From positions 1 through 47,385 of the forward strand of contig JAEZHY010000233.1 in assembly GCA_023416335.1 (NCBI GenBank): DNA of 47,385 nt. Direction: 5' to 3'. The stretch is from Pseudomonadota bacterium. Its GTDB lineage: Bacteria; Desulfobacterota; Syntrophobacteria; Syntrophobacterales; Syntrophobacteraceae. The notes under the pieces were generated by a model. That model saw nothing but the letters and a program-made list of their open reading frames with translations, did not search any database and was not told where the DNA came from. Of the stretch, positions 40,467 to 47,385 are shown piece by piece. The first letter of the stretch is position 1. The number at the start of each line of letters is the position of its first letter. The position numbers and the translations under genes were made by a program.

Positions 40467-40787
40467 CAAATCCCCGCATCCCACACGCATACTATTCCTT
40501 TGGAGTTCCAGAACAGAACTAAAAAATTCCCCCGCAGAGAGATGCTTCTGTGTGTTCAAAAGATTTGGAATAACGATACCTTAAAATTCTAATTCATTTT
40601 TTGCCGATACTGTCCGAACGATTTTTCGCTTGAAATTACAGTCAATACCCTATTCTTATATAAATTGATTGCTATTATTCTGACTCGCCAACAACTTTAC
40701 TGATGATCTGACCGAAGCATCTCAACGTGGTGATTCCTGTCATTTTATCGGTTTTCCTTATTATTCAACAAAAACAGGGAGAAGGAC
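40467..40787. other. AT-rich upstream region of the copper/NosL locus
   Basis: 321 bases with no gene. The portion 40600-40700 is strongly AT-rich ('cttatataaattgatt'), as expected of a promoter region for the eight-gene operon, but no hexamer pair stands out. I see no palindrome of the CueR/CopY/CsoR type. Confidence 0.45.
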
Positions 40788-41537
40788 ATGTTAAAGAATA
40801 CTATTCTACTAGTAATTCTAGTCATTGCTCTCGTGGCTGCATTTACCGAAAAGGGAAACACCATGCGAGGCATGGTAATGACGGGAAACCAGATGATGCC
40901 CGCCGTGCAGTTTCAGCAGCAACAGCCCCAACAGCAATTGCAGCAACAGCCGCAGGTGCAGTTGCCGAACCAGAGTCTTGTACAGGCCCTCCAGACTCAA
41001 CAGACAGACCAAACCAAGGGCCAGGTTCCGAGCCAGATCCTTCCTCCCGGCTCCCAGAGTGCTGTCCAGCCAAATGCGACTGTTAACCCTGCAATGCCAA
41101 ATATGGGTATGTCGAACACGGGTATGTCGAACACGGGTATGTCGAACATGGGCATGGGAAACATGAACGGCATGGGTATGGGCAACAGCGGCATGGGCTG
41201 CGGCATGATGGGAAACATGGGCGGCATGGGCAACATGGGTATGGGAATGGGCAACATGGGCATGGGGACGGGCGGAATGAATATGCCCCAGTCCGGCTTG
41301 GGACACACGATGGACCAGGGACTGACGATGAAAGAAATTGTCTTCATCGTTTCCATGCAGGATGCTCTCCAGCTTATGAGTGATATGATCCGCATCCAGG
41401 AACAGTTCATGGATACGAATACGTCAAACCAGAAGAAGGACGAACTCAAACAGGATCTGGCCCAGATAAAAGAAAAGACAAGGAAGCTTATGGCTGATTA
41501 CCGTGGGATGCTCACGAGCCAGGTCAAGAGCGATTAG
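40788..41537 (+). CDS. Exported Gln-rich and Met/Gly-rich low-complexity protein
   Basis: The 249-residue protein has 'ggagaagg' just before the ATG. A hydrophobic N-terminus ('NTILLVILVIALVAAF') indicates export or membrane anchoring. Next come a Gln-rich stretch (about residues 43-75), then about 60 residues almost entirely Met, Gly, Asn and Ser ('MGMGNMNGMGMGNSGMG' and similar) with one Cys. The C-terminal 75 residues are an ordinary helical domain ('IVSMQDALQLMSDMIRIQEQ'). Met-rich tracts bind Cu(I) in periplasmic copper proteins. The next gene is a multicopper oxidase, so a copper-binding or copper-delivery role is likely. The DNA encodes three 15-bp repeats here. Confidence 0.8.
   Translation: MLKNTILLVILVIALVAAFTEKGNTMRGMVMTGNQMMPAVQFQQQQPQQQLQQQPQVQLPNQSLVQALQTQQTDQTKGQVPSQILPPGSQSAVQPNATVNPAMPNMGMSNTGMSNTGMSNMGMGNMNGMGMGNSGMGCGMMGNMGGMGNMGMGMGNMGMGTGGMNMPQSGLGHTMDQGLTMKEIVFIVSMQDALQLMSDMIRIQEQFMDTNTSNQKKDELKQDLAQIKEKTRKLMADYRGMLTSQVKSD
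41105..41149 (+). repeat. Three tandem 15-bp repeats within the Met-rich gene
   Basis: The unit 'gggtatgtcgaacac' occurs at 41105-41119 and 41120-41134, and with one change at 41135-41149. It encodes Gly-Met-Ser-Asn-Thr. The following 130 bases are degenerate versions ('atgggcatggg', 'aacatggg'). In-frame slippage at such a tract could change the number of Met residues between strains. Confidence 0.85.
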
Positions 41538-41586
41538 CTCATTTTTTAAACTTGCCACTCGGCTTGAAGCCGGTCAGGAGATTGCC

Positions 41587-43128
41587 ATGAACGATCCCCC
41601 AATATGCCGGAGAAGATTTCTTTCGCTCATGGGTGCCGCGGGTGCCTGTACATTCATCGGGGCGCGGCGCGGGATGGCAATGTGCGGGGGAGGAATGATG
41701 GGCGGTATGATGAACGCAGGCATGGCCGGCGTCATCGATCCTCCGCCGGGTGACGCTTTCATAAACCCTTCCGAGCTTTCAAACCAGAGTACGATCCCTG
41801 CCAACGTGGAAGTATCGATAGAGGCAAAAATTTCTCCGGTGAACATCGGAGGAATCAACGCCAACCTCTACACCTATAACGGTGGTTTTCCCGGCCCAAC
41901 CGTGCGGGTCAAACGCGGGGACCGGCTCACGGTAAATTTCAAGAATTCGTTTCCCAGAACCAATACCTTCAATATGCTCGGCCATGAGAGAGATCACACC
42001 AACTTCCACACGCATGGCTTTCATGTCTCTCCGATGGGGAATTCCGACAATGTCATGCTCGAATTCGATGCGGGACAGAAATTCAAATTCGAGTACGACC
42101 TTTCCTACCAGTATCCCGGGAGCATGTGCTTTTACCACCCGCATGTGCACGGAAGTGTTTCGGAACAGTACTGGGGCGGGCAGGCCGGAGTCCTGATCGT
42201 GGACGACGGTTTGGACGTTCTGGCCGGGTACGACACGAAGATCATGGTCCTGAAGGACCTGGCGCTCGTAAATGGCGCCCCGACTGCTTACACGCACCAC
42301 ATGGATTACATGAACGGGAAGGAAGGCCCTCTGGTCATGGTGAACGGCCAGATCAATCCCCGTCTGGCTATGAGGCCCGGTGAAGTTCAAAGATGGCGAA
42401 TTCTGAATGCCAGCACCGCACGGTTTTACAACCTGAGCCTGACCCAGCATTCCATGTATCTCATAGGCACGGACAGCGGATTGATCGACAAACCGTATCC
42501 CCTGAACAGGATTCTCCTGTCCCCCGGCGAGCGGATCGACCTGCTCGTGAAAGCCGGTTCCAATCCGGGTAATTACAAGTTTGTCTCGCTGCCCTACAAC
42601 CGCGGCGGGCACGGGCATATGATGATGGGAGGCGGAGGGCAGAGTGTCACTCTCATGACAATGGTGTGCGATGGGGAACCTATGAAGGCCGATATCCCTC
42701 CGGTCATAAATCCCGATGCAAAACGCATGGCGGTGGACTACCGCACCGTTCCCCGTTATCAGATGGTTTTGGGCATGCACATGCATGCCGGGTTCATAAA
42801 CGGAAAAACATTCGGTCCCGACCCCTACGTGGTCAATTCCAAGCTCGGTTCATTCGAGATCTGGGATTTGATAAACCGAAGTCCAATGGACCACCCACTC
42901 CATCATCACGTGAATGCGGCACAGGTACTGGCTATAAATGGCGGTGACCCGGAATATGCGGCGCTCTATTCCTCGATCCCCTGTTTGAAGGATACGACAC
43001 TCGTTCCCAGGTTCGGAAGCGTGACTCTCCTCATGCCCATCACGGACTGGCCGGGAATGTCGATGATGCACTGCCACATTATCGAACACGAGGATATCGG
43101 GATGATGGGAGTCTGGAACATTGCCTGA
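41587..43128 (+). CDS. Multicopper oxidase, Tat-exported (CueO-like)
   Basis: The 513-residue enzyme has its ATG at 41587, with 'aggag' 7 bases upstream. A Tat signal ('CRRRFLSLMGAAGACTF') is followed by a short Met/Gly-rich segment ('MCGGGMMGGMMNAGM'). Three cupredoxin domains carry all four copper-ligand motifs: 'NFHTHGFHV', 'CFYHPHVHGSV', 'DHPLHHHVNAA' and 'MHCHIIEHEDIGMM'; the last supplies the type 1 Cys, His and axial Met. The full set allows oxidation of Cu(I) or other substrates, normally with O2 as acceptor. In CueO-type enzymes Met-rich inserts bind Cu(I). It follows the Met-rich protein by 49 bp. O2-dependent detoxification in an anaerobe would be notable. Confidence 0.93.
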   Translation: MNDPPICRRRFLSLMGAAGACTFIGARRGMAMCGGGMMGGMMNAGMAGVIDPPPGDAFINPSELSNQSTIPANVEVSIEAKISPVNIGGINANLYTYNGGFPGPTVRVKRGDRLTVNFKNSFPRTNTFNMLGHERDHTNFHTHGFHVSPMGNSDNVMLEFDAGQKFKFEYDLSYQYPGSMCFYHPHVHGSVSEQYWGGQAGVLIVDDGLDVLAGYDTKIMVLKDLALVNGAPTAYTHHMDYMNGKEGPLVMVNGQINPRLAMRPGEVQRWRILNASTARFYNLSLTQHSMYLIGTDSGLIDKPYPLNRILLSPGERIDLLVKAGSNPGNYKFVSLPYNRGGHGHMMMGGGGQSVTLMTMVCDGEPMKADIPPVINPDAKRMAVDYRTVPRYQMVLGMHMHAGFINGKTFGPDPYVVNSKLGSFEIWDLINRSPMDHPLHHHVNAAQVLAINGGDPEYAALYSSIPCLKDTTLVPRFGSVTLLMPITDWPGMSMMHCHIIEHEDIGMMGVWNIA

Positions 43129-43359
43129 TATTGACTCAAGAACAATAGATGAATACTGTTGACCGGGGCGATGCCGCCCCGGTAATCTTTTCCGACAGGT
43201 TAGTACCTTCCCGAATAAAGACTGAATTGCCTCCGAGATGGTTATGACCCCGGGATGCAGATGCAATTATCGGCACCCCTTTCAGGTGTGTTTCACGCTG
43301 CTCCTGTCGTCTGCGGCCCCCAGAGGGCATTGACTCAGGAAAGGGAGATAAGAGAGAAA

Positions 43360-44058
43360 TTGTCGAAATCGATCGGTTCGGTTGTCGAATATTTGTTGGA
43401 GATTCCCGCCCTGTGCCTTTTCGCGTTGCTGATTGTGTTTGGGACCGATTCGGCTTCAGCTCAGCAGGCCCTGAAAATCGGGGATAAACTTCCCGCGTTC
43501 GAGCTTCCGAAGCTTGGCGGAGAAAATGTCTCTCTGCCGGGTGCGGCGGCGGGGAAGATTGCGATAATCCATTTCTGGGCGAGTTGGTGCCCTCTCTGCG
43601 TGCGGGAGATGGCGGCAATAGAGGCCGTTCAGTCCGAATACGGCGGCAGCGGAGTTGCTTGCTATTCGATAAACTCCGGTGAAACGGAGGAAGCGGCCAA
43701 AGCGTATGTGGCAAAAACGAAAGCTACATATACGGTTCTCCTCGATTCCAAAATGGAAGTCACGAAACAGTGCGGGGTGCTCAGCATTCCCACCACCTTC
43801 ATATGCGATCGCGACGGCACTATCCGGTACAAAATCCTTGGAGAAGTGAACAAGATGGGCCTGGAGAAGCTCCTGCGCACTCTCTCCGTCACCGGCAAAA
43901 GTGCCTGCTGCGCTCCCATGGAACCAAATTGGAGGTTGTCTTCATACAATGCGGAAGTCGGACGTTTTCCTGATATATATGGCCGCAAACCTGGCTCTTG
44001 CCGGAATCGCCCTGGTGCATTCCCAATCGCAAAAATCAGCAGCGCTCAGGGAAATTGA
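43360..44058 (+). CDS. TlpA/ResA-like thiol-disulfide oxidoreductase
   Basis: The frame opens at ATG 43255. I prefer TTG 43360 because it gives a normal signal peptide (hydrophobic 'ALCLFALLIVFG', cleavage after 'DSASA') and follows 'agagag'; the product is 232 residues. The thioredoxin-like domain runs from 'LKIGDKLPAFELPKLGG' through the redox motif 'HFWASWCPLCVREM' to 'VLSIPTTFICDRDGTIRYKI' with the cis-Pro. It would work in the periplasm, reducing disulfides, for example Cys pairs of the NosL-like proteins downstream. The last 55 residues run past the domain end and overlap the next gene by 110 bp. They look non-native and may reflect a lost stop or frameshift. Confidence 0.82.
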   Translation: MSKSIGSVVEYLLEIPALCLFALLIVFGTDSASAQQALKIGDKLPAFELPKLGGENVSLPGAAAGKIAIIHFWASWCPLCVREMAAIEAVQSEYGGSGVACYSINSGETEEAAKAYVAKTKATYTVLLDSKMEVTKQCGVLSIPTTFICDRDGTIRYKILGEVNKMGLEKLLRTLSVTGKSACCAPMEPNWRLSSYNAEVGRFPDIYGRKPGSCRNRPGAFPIAKISSAQGN

Positions 44059-44248
44059 GCTGCAGTCGAAAATGGTCCGGGAACTTCAGTTGACCGACCT
44101 GGCCCTTTTTACTGAGGCACGTTATACGAGACATCCTTCCCAGGCGGACCGGCATACACCGTTTCAGGATCACCCGATGAGTCTGGAGCACTTCCCGACC
44201 GGATCGGTAATGGAACCTCCTGCTGCGCTGAAGAGGCAGCCCCAATGA
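43949..44248 (+). CDS. Small membrane-anchored hypothetical protein
   Basis: A 99-residue protein from the ATG at 43949. 'ggagg' lies 13 bases upstream, longer than usual. One hydrophobic span ('VFLIYMAANLALAGIALVHS', residues 6-25) is followed by a helical Glu/Gln/Leu segment and a Pro/His-rich tail with three His and two Met. Its stop overlaps the ATG of the permease gene (ATGA), and its 5' part overlaps the TlpA-like frame. The overlaps point to translation coupling. I recognise no family. A role as an accessory to the ABC exporter is inference. Confidence 0.65.
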   Translation: MRKSDVFLIYMAANLALAGIALVHSQSQKSAALREIELQSKMVRELQLTDLALFTEARYTRHPSQADRHTPFQDHPMSLEHFPTGSVMEPPAALKRQPQ

Positions 44249-45375
44249 GCCGAATCGAAAAGCAGAGGAACATGATAGACTTTACCCTTTCTTCGCTTCT
44301 GCGGCGCAAGGGTAAGAATATCTCGCTCATCCTTGTGTACATCCTGATTGTTTTCACTCTGGGTTCGGTTGTCCTCTTTACCCAGGCCATGAAAAAAGAG
44401 GCTTCCATCATTCTGGAAGGGACTCCCGAGATTGTCGTTCAGAGGCTCGTTGCCGGTCGGCACGACTTGATCCCGGTGAGCTACGCGGAAAAGATCGCCG
44501 GCATCAAGGGAACGGGACCGGCCAAACCACGGCTGTGGGGATATTATTTCGATCCGGTTTCGGGCGGCAATTACACTTTTGTGGTGCCGCCGGATTCGAA
44601 CCTGCAGCCCGAGGAGGTGGCGATCGGGAAAGGAATTTCCAGGAGCAGGCGTGTTTTCGAGGGAGATATGCTTTCCTTCCGGGCATTTGACGGTGAGCCT
44701 GTTACCCTGGTGATAAAGGAGATACTCTCCCCGAAATCCGAGCTGGTTTCCACCGATTTGATCCTGGTCACCGAAAACGATTTCCGGAAGCTTTTCGGCA
44801 TATCGGAAGAGTATGCAACCGACCTCGTCCTTCAGGTAAAAAACAGGAAGGAACTCACAACCGTCGCTTCCAAAATCGTCCAGATTCTCCCTGATGCCAG
44901 GCCTATCCTGCGCGATGAAATTCTCCGGACCTATGATGCCGTCTTTAACTGGCGCGGCGGTCTGGTAGTGATCGTTCTGTCCGGCGCGATTTTTGCCTTC
45001 ATCATCCTGGCCTGGGACAAGGCGACGGGACTCAGCGCGGAAGAGAAAAGAGAAATCGGGATATTGAAAGCCATAGGATGGGACAGCTCCGAGGTGCTCC
45101 TGATGAAGTTCTGGGAGAGCGCCGTAATTTCGCTGACCTCCTTCATGGCCGGGATACTGCTCGCCTACGTGCACGTCTTTCTGGCATCGTCCGTCCTTTT
45201 TGAGTCGGCCCTCAAGGGCTGGTCGGTGCTCTATCCCGATTTCAAACCGGCTCCGTTCATTGACTTCTACAACATAGCGACCCTGTTTTTCATAACAGTC
45301 ATTCCCTATACAGTGGCAACAATTGTTCCTTCCTGGAGGGCGGCCACAATAGATCCCGATTCGGTGATGCGTTAG
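44245..45375 (+). CDS. ABC transporter permease, FtsX/MacB type
   Basis: The 376-residue inner-membrane protein has one span near residues 27-48 ('ISLILVYILIVFTLGSVVLF'), a periplasmic domain of about 200 residues, then three spans (about 233-255, 288-315, 345-370). This is the four-span layout of MacB/LolC/FtsX permeases. The coupling segment 'SAEEKREIGILKAIGWDSSE' and the end 'WRAATIDPDSVMR' are family hallmarks. The ATPase partner is at 46463. Such exporters act mechanically on periplasmic substrates rather than moving solutes across the membrane. Between permease and ATPase lie two NosL-like genes. Confidence 0.92.
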   Translation: MSRIEKQRNMIDFTLSSLLRRKGKNISLILVYILIVFTLGSVVLFTQAMKKEASIILEGTPEIVVQRLVAGRHDLIPVSYAEKIAGIKGTGPAKPRLWGYYFDPVSGGNYTFVVPPDSNLQPEEVAIGKGISRSRRVFEGDMLSFRAFDGEPVTLVIKEILSPKSELVSTDLILVTENDFRKLFGISEEYATDLVLQVKNRKELTTVASKIVQILPDARPILRDEILRTYDAVFNWRGGLVVIVLSGAIFAFIILAWDKATGLSAEEKREIGILKAIGWDSSEVLLMKFWESAVISLTSFMAGILLAYVHVFLASSVLFESALKGWSVLYPDFKPAPFIDFYNIATLFFITVIPYTVATIVPSWRAATIDPDSVMR

Positions 45376-45427
45376 CGGCTGTTGGGGGGGCAATTTCAAA
45401 CGGTACATATCAAAAGGAGGAGTTCGA

Positions 45428-45979
45428 ATGAAAGCAACAATTCTTGCGGCTGCCGTATGTGTTTTCCTGTTCTCCGGAGCTTTCGTCATGGCACAGCACC
45501 AGCATCAGGGAACGGGCAGTTCCTGTGATTATTGCGGAATGGATCGGCAGAAATTTGCCCACTCCGCAATGATGATCGAATACACCGACGGCACGATGGC
45601 TCATGTCTGCAGCCTCCACTGCGCCGCCGTTGACCTGGCCACAAAGATTGCCAAAACCCCCAAGGCGATCCAGGTAGGCGATTACAACACCAGGAAGATG
45701 ATCAACGCCGAGACTGCCTGCTGGACACTGGGCGGCAAATTGCCGGGAGTGATGACGCGACGAGCCAAATGGGCCTTCGAGGATAAAGGGGCCTGCGAAA
45801 AATTCGCAAAACAAGAGGGCGCGAAAGAGGTATCGTTTGATGATGCCATGAAGGCCGCCTTCGAGGATATGTATCTGGATATGAAGATGATCCGCGAAAA
45901 AAGGACCATGAAGATGGAAAAAGGCGAAGATCAGCAGAATGTCCAGTATGAACAGCAAAAGCAGGAAAAGAAAGAGTAA
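45428..45979 (+). CDS. NosL-like exported metal-binding protein, first copy
   Basis: A 183-residue protein with a signal peptide ('TILAAAVCVFLFSGAFVMA') and 'aaggaggag' before the ATG. The mature part starts His/Gln-rich ('QHQHQGTG') and has 'CDYCGMDRQKFAHSAMMIEY', the NosL-type Cys-x2-Cys-Gly-Met motif, and a second pair 'HVCSLHC'. The C-terminal 60 residues are charged and helical with many Met and Lys. NosL binds Cu(I) for nitrous oxide reductase. Here no nosZ is present, so it is likely a copper chaperone for this locus. It lies 10 bp before the second NosL-like gene. Confidence 0.88.
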   Translation: MKATILAAAVCVFLFSGAFVMAQHQHQGTGSSCDYCGMDRQKFAHSAMMIEYTDGTMAHVCSLHCAAVDLATKIAKTPKAIQVGDYNTRKMINAETACWTLGGKLPGVMTRRAKWAFEDKGACEKFAKQEGAKEVSFDDAMKAAFEDMYLDMKMIREKRTMKMEKGEDQQNVQYEQQKQEKKE

Positions 45980-45988
45980 AGGGAGAAC

Positions 45989-46453
45989 ATGAGGTTCATT
46001 CTGTTTGTGGTCCTCGCTGTCCTTTTGACGGGTGCCGCGTTTGCAGCCGATCCCGTAAAACCCTCGGGCAGCGACAAATGCCCGGTCTGCGGGATGTTTG
46101 TGGCGAAATATCCGGATTTCGTCTCCCAGGTCATTTTCAGGGGCGGTTCTTACGCCGTTTTCGACGGTGCGAAGGACATGTTTCATTATTACCTGAATTT
46201 GAAGAAATACGATCCTTCCAAGAAACCGGAAGAAATTGAATCGATTTACGTGACCGACTACTACGGTTTGAATGCGATCGATGCGAAAACGGCACTTTAC
46301 GTTGTTGGGAGCAATGTTACCGGACCCATGGGCAAAGAACTTATCCCGTTCGCAAAGAAAGAAGATGCTGACGAATTCATGTCGGACCATGCCGGGAAGA
46401 AAAGTTTGAAGTTCGAGGAGATAACCCCCGAAGTGCTGAAAGGCCTCGAATAG
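45989..46453 (+). CDS. NosL-like exported metal-binding protein, second copy
   Basis: A 154-residue protein with a signal peptide ('ILFVVLAVLLTGAAFAA') and 'gggag' before the ATG. The motif 'DKCPVCGMFVAKYPDFVSQV' matches the NosL core better than its neighbour. 'GSYAVFDGAKDMFHYYLNL' and 'TALYVVGSNVTGPMGKELIP' follow the family pattern through to the end. It lacks the lipobox often seen in NosL, so it may be soluble in the periplasm. The two NosL-like genes are divergent paralogues rather than a recent duplication. Confidence 0.92.
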   Translation: MRFILFVVLAVLLTGAAFAADPVKPSGSDKCPVCGMFVAKYPDFVSQVIFRGGSYAVFDGAKDMFHYYLNLKKYDPSKKPEEIESIYVTDYYGLNAIDAKTALYVVGSNVTGPMGKELIPFAKKEDADEFMSDHAGKKSLKFEEITPEVLKGLE

Positions 46454-46462
46454 GGAGCCGAT

Positions 46463-47137
46463 ATGCTGATAGAGGCCGGTGAGGTCAGAAAAGTATTCAA
46501 TTCCGGCAAACCGAACGAATTCGTTGCCCTAGCAGGGATAACCCTATCGGTGGAAGCCCACAAAGCTACGGTACTAAAGGGGCCGAGCGGTTCGGGAAAG
46601 ACGACCCTGCTCGGCATCCTGGGCTGTATGGCCCGTCCGACGTCCGGACGCATCATGCTGCGGGACCGGGAGATAACGAGCCTGCCCGAAAGGTTCCTCA
46701 CCGAAATCAGGCGCAGGACCTTCGGGTTCATTTTTCAGCAGTTCAACCTCATCAAGGGAATTTCCGCCCTGGAGAATGTCATGCTGCCCGCCTACCCGGA
46801 CGGCGAGCGTTTCGAGACACTGAAAACACGGGCCATGGGGCTGCTCGACCTTTTCAACCTTGCCGGGAGGGCCAGGGCCAGGGTGGAATGGCTCTCGGGC
46901 GGCGAGGTGCAAAGGGTCGCCATTGCCAGGGCGCTTGTTAACGATCCCGAAATCATAATCGCCGACGAGCCCACAGCCCACCTGGATACCAGACTTTCAA
47001 ACGAATTCATGTCCATCATGAAAGACCTGAAGCAGCAGGGAAAGACGATCGTCATGGCAAGCCACGATCCGATCGTTTATGACTCGGAGATCGTGGACCG
47101 TGTGGTGGAGATGAGGGACGGCAAAGTGGTGGGATAG
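46463..47137 (+). CDS. ABC transporter ATP-binding protein (LolD/MacB type)
   Basis: The 224-residue ATPase energises the permease at 44245. It shows Walker A 'VLKGPSGSGKTTLLGILG' near residue 35-50, the Q-loop 'FGFIFQQFNLIKGISALENV', the signature 'WLSGGEVQRVAIARAL', Walker B 'EIIIADEPTAHLD' and the switch His in 'VMASHDPIV'. Sequence and length fit the MacB/LolD branch (the signature has Glu-Val for the usual Gln-Gln). 'gggag' lies 8 bases before the ATG, 9 bp after the second NosL-like gene. It is the last gene of the locus. Confidence 0.95.
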   Translation: MLIEAGEVRKVFNSGKPNEFVALAGITLSVEAHKATVLKGPSGSGKTTLLGILGCMARPTSGRIMLRDREITSLPERFLTEIRRRTFGFIFQQFNLIKGISALENVMLPAYPDGERFETLKTRAMGLLDLFNLAGRARARVEWLSGGEVQRVAIARALVNDPEIIIADEPTAHLDTRLSNEFMSIMKDLKQQGKTIVMASHDPIVYDSEIVDRVVEMRDGKVVG

Positions 47138-47385
47138 CCAACCCCCTGTTTTGTCAAAAAGATCAAAATATCCGCTGCTTCTCAAGCCGGAAGCTTGGGA
47201 ACCAGGATAAGCATCGTTCGTACTTATGCGGAGTTGCGTTCAAAAAGAATCCAAATGGCGTGGGGACCGGCGGCCCCCACACCCCCTGCGCCGCTCTGCG
47301 GCTTACTTGGCGCTTGCTGTGGCGCCCCGCAAAGGCACCGGGGCAGACACAGCAAGCGCCGAGCGATCGGCCCAAGAGGGCCGAA
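47138..47385. other. Intergenic end of the window with strong inverted repeat
   Basis: There is no gene. A 'cttgggaaccagg' fragment of the repeat family seen at 1.3 and 10.1 kb lies at 47196-47208. A perfect 13-bp inverted repeat follows at 47309-47321 / 47348-47360, then GGCCC-aaga-GGGCC near the edge. The element is cut by the end of the window. Confidence 0.55.
47309..47360. repeat. Perfect 13-bp inverted repeat
   Basis: GGCGCTTGCTGTG (47309-47321) pairs with CACAGCAAGCGCC (47348-47360). Inside, CCCC (47325-47328) can pair with GGGG (47340-47343), giving a long hairpin with a small loop. No T run follows. It lies 170 bases past the ABC ATPase stop. The strength and symmetry suggest a repetitive palindromic element or the edge of a mobile element, not a simple terminator. 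Confidence 0.7.

Noticed and set aside
40630..40664. A strong promoter before the copper locus
   Set aside because: The region is AT-rich with several near-hexamers, but no pair has acceptable spacing and match, so it is described only as a likely promoter region.
41105..41290. CRISPR-like short repeats
   Set aside because: The repeats are 15 bp, contiguous, without spacers, and keep the reading frame of a Met-rich protein.

Overview
The window (about 47.4 kb, GC-rich coding DNA) looks like chromosome of an anaerobic deltaproteobacterium (Desulfobacterota), possibly a Syntrophobacter-like organism. The reasons are a five-subunit NAD-linked NiFe hydrogenase, typical deltaproteobacterial hypotheticals, a sigma-54 activator, lipoprotein and Tat signals of a Gram-negative cell, and long intergenic stretches filled with dispersed imperfect repeats. 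The species assignment is inference; no rRNA is present.

Layout. 1-1.7 kb: repeat-rich DNA without a convincing gene. 1.7-2.8 kb: a small unknown protein and a DUF985 cupin. 2.8-6.1 kb (minus): an overlapping restriction endonuclease / adenine methyltransferase pair. 6.5-9.9 kb (plus): an M-box (ykoK) magnesium riboswitch with its own terminator, followed by an NRAMP-related transporter whose metal site lacks the usual Met, a 57-residue single-span membrane protein, and a soluble PRC-barrel/MgtE-N/CBS protein. This reads as a complete Mg2+-responsive uptake module. 10.3-16.8 kb (minus): a TetR regulator and a tripartite RND efflux pump. 17.6-18.2 kb: a tandem pair of small paralogous proteins. 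18.5-20.1 kb: a GAF/AAA/Fis sigma-54 activator. 20.3-26.1 kb (minus): hoxEFUYH plus the large-subunit protease, a bidirectional NAD(H) hydrogenase. 26.9-29.6 kb (plus): a RecA-like ATPase, an unrecognised helical protein, and a flippase-like (UPF0104) membrane protein.

29.6-30.9 kb is another gene-free repeat island, holding second copies of repeats found at about 0.6-1.3 kb and 10 kb plus a REP-doublet-like element. 30.9-34.5 kb (minus): a QueG-like Fe-S protein, a lipoprotein, a membrane-anchored unknown and an RdgC-like protein. 34.7-38.9 kb (minus): a bifunctional-nuclease family protein, then the operon def-fmt-DUF116-rsmB (translation start and ribosome modification). 39.2-40.3 kb: a family-2 glycosyltransferase. 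40.4 kb (minus): tRNA-Thr(UGU).

40.8-47.1 kb (plus) is a compact eight-gene locus: a Gln/Met/Gly-rich exported protein, a Tat-exported multicopper oxidase, a TlpA-like thioredoxin, a small membrane protein, a FtsX/MacB-type permease, two NosL-like Cys/Met proteins and the matching ABC ATPase. It is most simply an extracytoplasmic copper handling/export system. The last 250 bases return to structured repeat DNA.

The most interesting items are the Mg2+ module (riboswitch plus altered NRAMP plus an undescribed small membrane protein), the copper/NosL/ABC locus with its Met-rich protein, the methyltransferase with several zinc-ribbon-like cysteine pairs inserted between its catalytic motifs, and the RdgC-like membrane-linked cluster.
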